The notes beneath the pieces are model-generated. The model was not told where the DNA came from. It ran no database searches and saw only the letters and a list, made by a program, of their open reading frames with translations. 6,706 nucleotides of DNA, taken from contig JAJYGU010000153.1 in NCBI GenBank assembly GCA_021784975.1, positions 1 to 6,706 on the forward strand. Reading direction: 5' to 3'. The position numbers and the translations under genes were made by a program. The DNA is from Planctomycetota bacterium (lineage in GTDB: Bacteria; Planctomycetota; Planctomycetia; Pirellulales; Thermoguttaceae). Shown here in pieces: positions 1-6,035 of the stretch. Position 1 is the stretch's first letter, and every line of letters begins with the position of its first letter.

Positions 1-2
1 AT

Positions 3-149
3 GCATCGGCAGGGGAGCACACCTCGGGACCGCCGCATGTAGTCCATTGTCCCTTTGAGGGCATCGACCTGAACCGCTACGAACCGATGCCTGAGGATCT
101 TCCAGCCGGCGCAGCCCGTCGAGCCCAAATGGACGATATGTTTCGGTGA
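3..149 (+). CDS. 3' end of an unidentified protein gene (5' end outside window)
   Basis: An open frame enters from the left edge (first full codon at base 3) and ends with TGA at 147-149, giving 48 visible residues that finish in MDDMFR. The residues are mixed polar and acidic (EPMPEDLPAG, then RRAQMDDMFR), as in a normal soluble protein tail, and a terminator-like hairpin begins six bases after the stop. Both points favour a real gene. I do not recognise the family from this fragment. The last part of the minus-strand HNH frame overlaps this gene in antisense (77-149), and I regard that overlap as a shadow of this gene. Confidence 0.5.
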   Translation, partial: ASAGEHTSGPPHVVHCPFEGIDLNRYEPMPEDLPAGAARRAQMDDMFR

Positions 150-1009
150 GCAAAAAAGCCCCCCATTCGGTTGGCGGCTTTCTGGGAAATTTCAGACCGT
201 TGCCCCATTTTTTGTCCAGGGGTCCCACGTTGGTGCTGATTCACAGGACTCTTATGCGGGTGCCTTTGACGGTGCGCTCGTTGCTTTAGTTGTGGGCCTT
301 GGCTGGGGCTCCCCTTTTCCTTCCCTTTTTTTGCCGGACCGTCATCTTGCGGGTAAAAGCCTCCATGATCCGTCGCGCCTTGCCTGCGCTCGCTCTCCCA
401 CGTGTTGCACCACAAGCAGCACCACGCGAGGTTCGAGAGATCATTGTCACCACCGGCCGCACGCCAGTATTGATGCTCGAGGGTGCCGATGCGGCGGCCG
501 ACTTGAGCCCATGCCGCCGGTGCGCCATTTGGCTTTGAGGGTCGGTTTTCTACGGCGAGGGACCCGCAATATACGCAGCGACCACGCGACGCTTCGATCA
601 CGTTCCAAACGTCGTGCCCCGAGAGGCGATGCCTTGGAGGTGGTGAAAGCACGCGTGGGCGACCGGCTTTTTTTGCCGCAGCGCGGCAACGCGCTATTCG
701 CATCGCGAACGTCGTCCGTTCAAGGAAATCGGCAAACGAAATATAGGCGGGCGCAGGTGCAGGCGCGGTCTCGACGGTAGGCCATTGAATCGCTGACAGC
801 GAGTTCCGGCCAGCTGTCTGGCTGGCCCGATAGTCAGCAGCGTATGCTTCTTCCTTTTTCCGTTGGTTTACGAACCAATCCAAGCCCTTTTGAAGGAGCT
901 TTCGGTAGTGCTCTCGCCAAACCTTATCCGGATCGAGGCCATATGCTGTTGCGTAGCGGCATACAAAGGCGCGGGCCTCGGCTTCTAGCTCAGGTGTTGG
1001 CGCTTGCAT
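77..1009 (-). CDS. HNH endonuclease family protein, 3' end uncertain
   Basis: The frame from ATG 1009 gives 310 residues. This start was chosen because GGAGGG lies just upstream (1014-1019); an ATG at 1108 would add 33 residues that do not look like protein. The HNH zinc-finger nuclease core is clear: CVYC (C145, C148), LEHQ (E178, H179), GGDNDLSNL with N193, then CLWC (C198, C201) followed by N202. Such proteins cut DNA using a beta-beta-alpha metal site held by a zinc knuckle. The first 90 residues look helical and end in an Ala-Pro stretch (82-88). The tail after HGGFYP (215-220) is Lys/Gln/Arg-rich and low in complexity. It crosses an A7 run, then a terminator, and its last 24 or so residues are antisense to the + strand gene. 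The real protein therefore probably ends earlier, at 286-288 or 252-254 if the frame shifts at the A7 run. The gene may be a stand-alone nuclease of phage, mobile-element or defence origin; its target is not visible. Confidence 0.8.
   Translation of the reverse strand: MQAPTPELEAEARAFVCRYATAYGLDPDKVWREHYRKLLQKGLDWFVNQRKKEEAYAADYRASQTAGRNSLSAIQWPTVETAPAPAPAYISFADFLERTTFAMRIARCRAAAKKAGRPRVLSPPPRHRLSGHDVWNVIEASRGRCVYCGSLAVENRPSKPNGAPAAWAQVGRRIGTLEHQYWRAAGGDNDLSNLAWCCLWCNTWESERRQGATDHGGFYPQDDGPAKKGKEKGSPSQGPQLKQRAHRQRHPHKSPVNQHQRGTPGQKMGQRSEISQKAANRMGGFFAHRNISSIWARRAAPAGRSSGIGS
155..181. terminator. Probable bidirectional rho-independent terminator
   Basis: AAAGCC at 155-160 pairs with GGCTTT at 176-181. 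An inner CCA/TGG stem (163-165 with 172-174) closes a six-base loop that contains TTCGG. Read on the minus strand, the hairpin is followed by six T (152-157). Read on the plus strand, it ends in TTT and follows the stop at 149 directly. It lies between two convergent genes, as expected for a shared terminator, but it sits inside the open frame of the HNH gene. Confidence 0.5.
326..332 (-). other. A7 homopolymer in the HNH gene (frame-slip candidate)
   Basis: On the minus strand the frame reads GCA AAA AAA GGG. A shift of one base either way brings an early stop: the +1 frame stops at 286-288 (tail RKRGAPAKAHN) and the -1 frame stops at 252-254 (tail TTKATSAPSKAPA). Either stop falls before the terminator hairpin, whereas the unshifted frame runs through it. 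The cause could be a sequencing error, a recent mutation or real slippage, and the sequence alone does not decide. Confidence 0.35.
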
Positions 1010-1013
1010 GCTT

Positions 1014-1019
1014 CCCTCC
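1014..1019 (-). promoter_or_regulatory. Ribosome binding site deciding the HNH gene start
   Basis: The minus strand reads GGAGGG, then AAGC, then ATG (1009-1007). This near-perfect Shine-Dalgarno match is the reason for placing the start at 1009 rather than 1108. Confidence 0.75.
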
Positions 1020-1176
1020 GACCGCCTCGATTGGCGCGCAAGCGCCGAGCCTGTGAACAAATAAGGATAGCACTGTGGGACGGCCCGTCGATGTCGCCAT
1101 AGCGGCATGAACCGACGTTCCGAGAAGCATTCTATTTCTTACGCACGTCCCGGCCTGTGGCTCCGGCCGATCCTGT

Positions 1177-1192
1177 CGCGCGGCACCGCGCG
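1177..1192. repeat. Short GC-only inverted repeat
   Basis: CGCGCGG (1177-1183) and CCGCGCG (1186-1192) are perfect inverted arms separated by CA. As a hairpin this gives a 6-bp stem with a four-base loop. It has no T run on either side, so it is not a typical terminator. Confidence 0.4.
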
Positions 1193-1268
1193 TACCCTAG
1201 CGGCGAGAAGTCCGCAGTTGAGCCGATAGCAGCCACCGGCTGAACTACCAGTATCTGGCCGGTAACCC

Positions 1269-1286
1269 CGAAAGTGGCCACTTTCG
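1269..1286. repeat. Perfect 18-bp palindrome, possible protein-binding site or IS end
   Basis: CGAAAGTGGCCACTTTCG is its own reverse complement, centred between 1277 and 1278. A perfect palindrome of this length suggests a dimer-binding site (operator) or a transposase-binding repeat. AAAGTGGCCACTTT-like blocks are, from memory, typical of the ends of IS21-family elements in proteobacteria, but no IstA or IstB gene is present. The identification is inference only. Confidence 0.5.
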
Positions 1287-1291
1287 TGAGC

Positions 1292-1357
1292 GGCCACACC
1301 AAAAGTCCATCGGACCTTGTCCACTATGCGCCCTCGTCCAGAAAACTTTTGGGGGCC
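1292..1357. repeat. Imperfect inverted repeat next to the palindrome
   Basis: GGCCACACCAAAAG (1292-1305) faces CTTTTGGGGGCC (1346-1357). The CCAAAAG/CTTTTGG core is exact and the outer GGCC matches with a two-base offset; the arms are 40 bases apart. The left arm resembles a half of the 18-bp palindrome (GGCCAC...), so the two may be related binding sites. Confidence 0.35.
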
Positions 1358-1557
1358 ATAGAGAGCCATATTAGCCTCCCCTGAGTCGAATTCCTCGGGG
1401 TCGTCTGGGCTCCCCCCAACAGGACCAGCTCCAGCCGGTCGATAAAATCTCGCTACTCCAACAGCGCCTGCCAAAACCAGCTTCAACCCGCCGCAATCCC
1501 GGCGTAGGCTTCAATAGTGTATCCCCATAGCCACAGCCGAAACACATGGGATTAGCA

Positions 1558-2418
1558 ATGACCGAAGTTCAATGGTTCTACATGCTGGGGTCTCAGTCGC
1601 GGGGCCCGGTAACGGAGGCTCAGCTGGTCGAGTTGCTGTCGAAGGATGACATAACGCGCGAAACGCTTGTCTGGCGAAACGACGAGCAGGGTTGGAAACC
1701 GATCAGCGAGCAACTTCCCGTTTTTTCCACGTTGCCTCCGCCGCTGCCATTGCAAGACCCGAAGAGACCCTCAATACCATCGCCAGCACTCATTGGCGCC
1801 GCAGATTCGTCTCTCCGGCTGGACCGCGACCGGCGGGCGCCGCGGACAAGCCCCAGTACTTGGTCCGACGGCAGCGCCCATCCCTGGCGCCGGTATTTTG
1901 CCCGGATGCTCGATGAACTCGTCCATGGTACTTTGGCCATTCTCGTGGTCAGCATCGCGCTTTATGCAGTCGACCCGGCCGTGCAATCCGCGTTTGCGGC
2001 CTCGATGGGATCCCACGGGTCTGGTTTCCGGTTACTCGGAGGCTTGGCTGTTATTCTGGGAGCCATCCCGGTAAACGCTTTGTTCATCGGATTCACCGGC
2101 GGATCGTTGGGGAAGTGGCTATTTGGGGTCCGTGTGCTGGGGGCCGACGCCAGACCGGTGGGATACTGGCTCGCGCTTAAGAGGGAGATCTTGGTCTGGG
2201 TACGCGGCCTTGGCCTGGGAATTCCGATCGTTAGCCTCTTCACGCTGGCTTCCGCGCTCACGCGCCTCGAGCGCTACGGATCGACGTCGTGGGACGCAGA
2301 TCTCAGCACCGCACTCTTCCAAAGACCGCAGGGACTTGTCCAACGCGCCCTCAGCATCTTTGGGTTTGTCCTATTTTTGCTCTTGTGTGGCGCACTTTCC
2401 GGGATGTCCGCGTCGTGA
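1558..2418 (+). CDS. GYF_2 (DUF4339) domain - RDD family inner-membrane protein
   Basis: 286 residues from ATG 1558. An in-frame ATG at 1546 lacks a ribosome site, while GGGA lies just upstream of 1558 and the domain begins at once. Residues 4-52 form a GYF_2 domain: WFYMLGSQSRGPV, a helix, then TLVWRNDEQGWKPI. GYF_2 domains are thought to be cytoplasmic adaptors for protein contacts. After a Pro-rich linker (55-105), the RDD domain starts at HPWRRYFARMLDE (108-120; R112, R116 and D119 fit the signature). Hydrophobic segments lie at about 121-138, 158-178, 211-232 and 262-281. The segment GGSLGKWLFGVRVLGADARP (181-200) followed by LKRE is the usual RDD middle motif, and STSWDADLS (242-250) the usual end. 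RDD proteins are membrane proteins of largely unknown role; some have been linked to ion exchange. Gene 2436-4616 follows 17 bases later with its own GYF_2 domain, so the two are probably one transcript and may act together. Confidence 0.88.
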   Translation: MTEVQWFYMLGSQSRGPVTEAQLVELLSKDDITRETLVWRNDEQGWKPISEQLPVFSTLPPPLPLQDPKRPSIPSPALIGAADSSLRLDRDRRAPRTSPSTWSDGSAHPWRRYFARMLDELVHGTLAILVVSIALYAVDPAVQSAFAASMGSHGSGFRLLGGLAVILGAIPVNALFIGFTGGSLGKWLFGVRVLGADARPVGYWLALKREILVWVRGLGLGIPIVSLFTLASALTRLERYGSTSWDADLSTALFQRPQGLVQRALSIFGFVLFLLLCGALSGMSAS

Positions 2419-2435
2419 TTGGGGCAACGCAGTAG

Positions 2436-4616
2436 ATGGAACTCTGGTTCGTCGCGGACAACGGCGGTCAACGCGGCCCTCTGCTCCGGGAGGACTTAGT
2501 CGCGCTGATTCGTTCGGGCCAAGTTTCTCAAGGCGCGCTGGTCTGGCGGCACGGTTTCAAAGAGTGGCAGCCTCTCGCGGCCCACTTCGACTTCCCCGGT
2601 CCCGCTGCCACCGACCGGCGCGAACCGCCTCCGGGCCCACCGAGCTGGGCTGCACCTACCCGGGGCAAAGCGCTGGCGCAAGGCAAGCCCGGTCGACGGA
2701 CCACGAACCGGGAGGCGGTCGCAGGGGTCCTTTGGTTACTAGCCGCTGCAGTCGCCGGGGCTATCGGCTACACCTTGCGTAAGCAAACCCTGCAAGCGGG
2801 CAATCCACTCGTAAACACGGCTATTTGGTGCAGCGGCGTCCTGGTTCCAACCGCGTGCGCTGCCATGAGCATCTGGAAGCTGTGGAAAGGCTGCAACCGT
2901 GCCGTCGTTCCCCGGTCTGTTGGCGTGGGCTTGCTCAAGGTTGGCCTTGTCGTCTCGGCGGTCTTTCTGGCGCTCTTCTCCGGGTTTCTGTTGCGTCAAG
3001 TGCCGACGATCTACCGTATCGCCGTAGCCCGACAAGCATTCGACAAGTACAAGGTTGATGTGCGTCTGGTGTCGAGAGAGATTCTCGTGCACGGAGATAT
3101 CGGCCCCGGCCTCGCCAGCAAGTTGCGAGACGCGCTCGACGCCAACGCAGGCTTCCGAACAATCGTCATCACGAGTCCAGGTGGGCTTATTGACGAAGGG
3201 CTCGCTGCCGCACGGGTCATAGAGGCACACCCGGGGCTCGCGGTTGTAGCTCGCAAACAGTGCAACAGCGCATGTCTGTTGCTCCTCATGGCCGCAACCA
3301 AAAGGTTTGCTGATTGGGACATGAGCCTAGGGTTTCATGCCACCTCATCTATCACGAGAGCGAACTCCTCCTTGGAGATTTTCGCAAACACGACGGAGGC
3401 ACGAGTGGCGGATGCCTATCTGCTGTCGCATGGCGTGCCGCCCGCCATCGTCGCGCGTGCCAACCGCATCGGCCCCAACAAACTGGAAAGTGTTCCATCC
3501 ATCAACTTGGCTAGCCGTGGCGTTCTGACGGGCCTCCTCGACGGAAGTGCCCTCGTGTCGACTAACGATGCGCGCTGGATGGCGGTCGAAAAGGCCTTCG
3601 CGAGCCATGAGGAAACGAAACCCTTGTCGGGCGTCCTAGGAGCCTTACGCGTTGGATCACCGGCCCTCGTGCGAAAATATGCGAAGCCCTTGTATGGACG
3701 CTTCGAAGCCAGGGATGGGCCGGGGGTCAGGGCCGATATGCATGCCATCGTGGGCGTCGCCACGCGGGCCGCGCTTCCGTCTGCCAGTCCCGACACCATG
3801 TTCGCATACTTGGAGGCACAGACGCGTACAATCGCGTACTTGAGGCAGACGGAACGTTGGCGCAAATGCGCTGCGTACGCCGACGGGCAGGGCCTAGCTA
3901 ACGCTTCGACGGTGCCGCAGGCGATGGTCAACGGCGAGTTACTCGCCTTGACGCAAGTTATTGAATCCGCTGCCCGCGCGCATTGGCAACCCGTGCCTAT
4001 CCCTTCGTGGGCCGACGCTCGAACCTCGCAGATCTACTCAGCAACGGCGGACAAGCTGGTCCAGCTCAAGTTGGACCCCTCCCACGTCAGCACCGACGCG
4101 AAGACCAAATGCGTCGCTACGACCGTATTATTGCAAGAGCTCGACAAGCTCGGTCCCTTGGGTGCGACAATGGTCTGGAGAAATATAATTCAGTCGGAAA
4201 AGAGTAATGAGCTACCGCAACGGCAGCCACCGCCGCAAACGCCGCGGTCGAATGCGGAATCCGGCGGCCCGCTGCCGGTGGGCGGAGCCCGGCATGGCGA
4301 CATCACCGCGACGCTGACAGCCGTGCAGATGGGCGCGATCGCGGACAAGGTACGCGAGTGTTGGAAAAGGCACGGGGGTGCGGCGCACATTCACCAGATG
4401 TCGGTGCAGCTCATCGTGACCTACGACCAGCAGGGCGTGGCGCGCATCGCAAGAGTCGGGCCCGTGGACATTGGCAGGATGGCCGATCCGGCGTTCCGCG
4501 CCTTCGCCGAGAGGGCGCAACGCGCCGTGCTTAGCCCGCGCTGCTCCGACTTGCCGATCCCGCCCGCCGATCTCGGCAAGGTGGGCACTCTGACCTTCAG
4601 CTTCGTGCCGAACTAG
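2436..4616 (+). CDS. GYF_2 - membrane - ClpP-like protease - TolA C-terminal domain protein
   Basis: 726 residues. GYF_2 lies at 1-52 (LWFVADNGGQRGP, then ALVWRHGFKEWQPL), then a Pro-rich linker and three hydrophobic helices (about 95-113, 128-148, 163-185), placing GYF_2 in the cytoplasm and the rest in the periplasm. Residues 205-390 form a ClpP/crotonase-fold domain of the predicted periplasmic type (COG3904-like): ITSPGG (245-250) for the oxyanion strand, S278 in CNSAC as nucleophile and H301 in GFHATS as general base. Both are present, so activity is plausible. Residues 450-590 look helical and carry C478 and C559. A Pro/Gln linker leads to 628-726, a TolA/TonB-type C-terminal domain with C642 and C703, the motif DPAFRAFAERAQRAV and the ending LTFSFVPN. 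All six cysteines after the last helix are periplasmic, so disulfides are likely. The start has only a weak GGGG (2421-2424). The gene is probably translated from the same transcript as the RDD gene. The individual domains are confident; the combined role (envelope proteolysis or signalling) is inference. Confidence 0.87.
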   Translation: MELWFVADNGGQRGPLLREDLVALIRSGQVSQGALVWRHGFKEWQPLAAHFDFPGPAATDRREPPPGPPSWAAPTRGKALAQGKPGRRTTNREAVAGVLWLLAAAVAGAIGYTLRKQTLQAGNPLVNTAIWCSGVLVPTACAAMSIWKLWKGCNRAVVPRSVGVGLLKVGLVVSAVFLALFSGFLLRQVPTIYRIAVARQAFDKYKVDVRLVSREILVHGDIGPGLASKLRDALDANAGFRTIVITSPGGLIDEGLAAARVIEAHPGLAVVARKQCNSACLLLLMAATKRFADWDMSLGFHATSSITRANSSLEIFANTTEARVADAYLLSHGVPPAIVARANRIGPNKLESVPSINLASRGVLTGLLDGSALVSTNDARWMAVEKAFASHEETKPLSGVLGALRVGSPALVRKYAKPLYGRFEARDGPGVRADMHAIVGVATRAALPSASPDTMFAYLEAQTRTIAYLRQTERWRKCAAYADGQGLANASTVPQAMVNGELLALTQVIESAARAHWQPVPIPSWADARTSQIYSATADKLVQLKLDPSHVSTDAKTKCVATTVLLQELDKLGPLGATMVWRNIIQSEKSNELPQRQPPPQTPRSNAESGGPLPVGGARHGDITATLTAVQMGAIADKVRECWKRHGGAAHIHQMSVQLIVTYDQQGVARIARVGPVDIGRMADPAFRAFAERAQRAVLSPRCSDLPIPPADLGKVGTLTFSFVPN

Positions 4617-4660
4617 AGGCCGAGTTCAGATCCTCGATGGCGGCCATCTTGGACCCACAT

Positions 4661-4689
4661 GCGCTGCTCGGTCCCGCGACCAAGCGCGC
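4661..4689. terminator. GC-rich hairpin between convergent genes, possible terminator
   Basis: GCGC-GCT-GGTC (4661-4673) pairs with GACC-AG-CGCGC (4678-4689) around a four-base loop, with one bulge (T4665) and one mismatch (C4669/A4682). It lies 45 bases after the stop of the 726-residue protein gene and 129 bases beyond the stop of the minus-strand Cas1 gene. There is no T run on the plus side; a run of eight A (4700-4707) follows. It is therefore an imperfect terminator at best. The rest of 4617-4817 holds no gene or repeated array that I can see. Confidence 0.3.
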
Positions 4690-4817
4690 CTCCTGATCGA
4701 AAAAAAAGATGTTCAAGTGCTAGGCATTCACCCAGCTCCGTCTGGCTCTTCGACTGTCCCTAGGTGCGGCCAGCATGCAACTCCGATTGTTTCGTAGCAA
4801 CAAGCAAAGATCGATAG

Positions 4818-6035
4818 TCATCGGTGTGCCGCTGCTTTCTCACCTAGAAGCTCCCTCTGCGCCAACCACGCCTTGCTGCGGTGCTGGACGGCAACGGGTA
4901 TGCGGTAACCGATCTGTGTCATCAGTCCCGCCAGGGCGGAGTCAATCCCGGCGACGGTCTGCACGTCCTTCACCACACGTCGCGCCAGGGCCGGGTGCAA
5001 GCGGCACGTGCCATCACGGCCGATTGTGAAGTCGGAGGGATGGAACGTCTCGGATGTCAAAAACCGAAGAACCAGGGCGTCTGTCGCGGGCCGCAGCGGT
5101 TCTAGAAGGTCGAGGATAAGAGCCGGCCGATCCGAAAGATTCTGATGCAGAAACCCCGTAGCCGGATCGAGTCCGACCGCCGCAACCTCGATGCGGATTT
5201 GGCTTTCGAGGACCGCATAGGCGTAGTTGAAGATCGCCTGGGCGGGGTGGAGTGCCCCGCGACTCCTCTGCTTTGACCGCGAGTACCTTGGGCCTATCAC
5301 CGACCACGAGGGTGGGATGGGTTTGCGCCCTGTTCCCTTCCAAAGGATCGGTAGCTCGCGCCACGTGTTGAAGTAGGCTTGGGCGCACTTCCCTTCGATA
5401 CCGAGCAGGGCCTCCTTGCTGCCAGTCCATCGCGTGCGCAGACGATCCACCGCCGCGGTGATGTGCCCCAGCGCCGCAGTCCGGCTCTCACTGGGTGCAA
5501 CGCATGCCTTCAGCGTCGCGGCACTCGCAAGCAGTTTCTCCCTCACGAACCAAGCTGCAACGGCCATTGCTTTCGCCGGATCGCGGGCCGCGCCGACTTG
5601 CAACACCAGCAAACCCGGGTCCGCGCCGAGGCCGGACGATCCGATCGCTGCCCTGACATCACCCCGGTAGTCGAGCTGGATAAGAGGGATCGACTGCTGG
5701 GAAAGCCACGCCAGGACATCGAGGGTAATGGACCCGCTGCCATCGAGCAGCACGATCCGGGAGGGGACATCGGGCTGGCCGGGGAAGAAGCGGAATGTCT
5801 CTTGCTGCTGCGGATAGTACGTGAAGCCGTTCCACACTTCGAGGGACCCGTGTCGAACGGCGAGGCGCATGCCGTGGCCGCTCAGAATGAGCGGCTGAGG
5901 TTCGCTGACCGAGGCCCGCCGCCTACGGGATGCTTCCGGAGGTTGGGGCGTCCATGCATCGGCGCGACCAGACCATTGGTCGTCCAACCTCACGGCGCCT
6001 CGTTCATGCCGCATGACGGGATCGCCACGCTGCAT
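4818..6035 (-). CDS. cas1: Cas1-family DNA integrase/endonuclease homologue, no CRISPR in window
   Basis: Up to 405 residues (numbered from ATG 6035). The N-terminal beta domain spans about 46-130 (PLILSGHGMRLAV, RIVLLDGSGSITLDVLAWL), followed by the helical catalytic domain. Cas1 metal ligands are present: E214 in GIEGKCAQAYF, H297 in GLDPATGFLH, and D309/E312 in LILDLLEPLRP. The flanking HPAQAIFNYAYAVLE (263-277) and RLHPALARRVV (345-355) also fit the fold. In CRISPR systems Cas1 with Cas2 inserts spacers; here there is no Cas2, effector, leader or repeat array, so a stand-alone Cas1-type nuclease/integrase is more likely. The start is uncertain: ATG 6035 and ATG 6014 overlap the upstream gene and lack a ribosome site, whereas GTG 5996 follows GAGG by four bases and leaves no overlap. 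The first 45 residues are Arg-rich, probably disordered, and are absent from ordinary Cas1 (usually 300-340 residues). It shares a transcript with the upstream unknown gene. Confidence 0.85.
   Translation of the reverse strand: MQRGDPVMRHERGAVRLDDQWSGRADAWTPQPPEASRRRRASVSEPQPLILSGHGMRLAVRHGSLEVWNGFTYYPQQQETFRFFPGQPDVPSRIVLLDGSGSITLDVLAWLSQQSIPLIQLDYRGDVRAAIGSSGLGADPGLLVLQVGAARDPAKAMAVAAWFVREKLLASAATLKACVAPSESRTAALGHITAAVDRLRTRWTGSKEALLGIEGKCAQAYFNTWRELPILWKGTGRKPIPPSWSVIGPRYSRSKQRSRGALHPAQAIFNYAYAVLESQIRIEVAAVGLDPATGFLHQNLSDRPALILDLLEPLRPATDALVLRFLTSETFHPSDFTIGRDGTCRLHPALARRVVKDVQTVAGIDSALAGLMTQIGYRIPVAVQHRSKAWLAQRELLGEKAAAHR

Larger units (their letters stand above)
1020..1557. other. Divergent intergenic region without a convincing gene
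   Basis: This stretch separates the minus-strand HNH gene from the plus-strand GYF_2-RDD operon and must hold both promoters, but I could not pick -35/-10 pairs with confidence. A minus-strand frame of 115 codons (1139-1486) is open, but it has a TTG start, no recognisable family and runs through the palindrome, so I do not call it a gene. The structure I can see is a GC-only hairpin at 1177-1192, an 18-bp palindrome at 1269-1286 and an imperfect inverted repeat at 1292-1357. It may be a decayed mobile-element end or a regulatory region. Confidence 0.5.

Noticed and set aside
292..780. Plus-strand open frame of 162 codons opposite the HNH gene
   Set aside because: The HNH motifs on the other strand are unmistakable, and this frame is Arg/Ser-rich with no family features.
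1107..1232. Small plus-strand frame from ATG 1107 (about 40 codons)
   Set aside because: There is no ribosome site and the Arg-rich composition is without motif, so it is probably chance.
1139..1486. Minus-strand open frame of 115 codons in the intergenic region
   Set aside because: It has a TTG start, no recognisable domain, no strong third-position GC bias, and it runs through the palindrome and hairpins. It could be a small orphan gene, but nothing positive supports it.
2123..2782. Plus-strand open frame of 219 codons spanning the junction of the RDD and ClpP-like genes
   Set aside because: It overlaps two well-supported genes in another frame and has a low-complexity Arg/Ser/Gly composition.
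4617..4817. Possible CRISPR array next to the Cas1 gene
   Set aside because: I searched by eye for spaced direct repeats on both sides of the Cas1 gene inside the window and found none.
1..5963. The 10-mer ATGCATCGGC at 1-10 and at 5954-5963, considered as a possible direct repeat or attachment site
   Set aside because: The match is only 10 bases, does not extend to the right, and the left copy is at the window edge, so it is likely chance.
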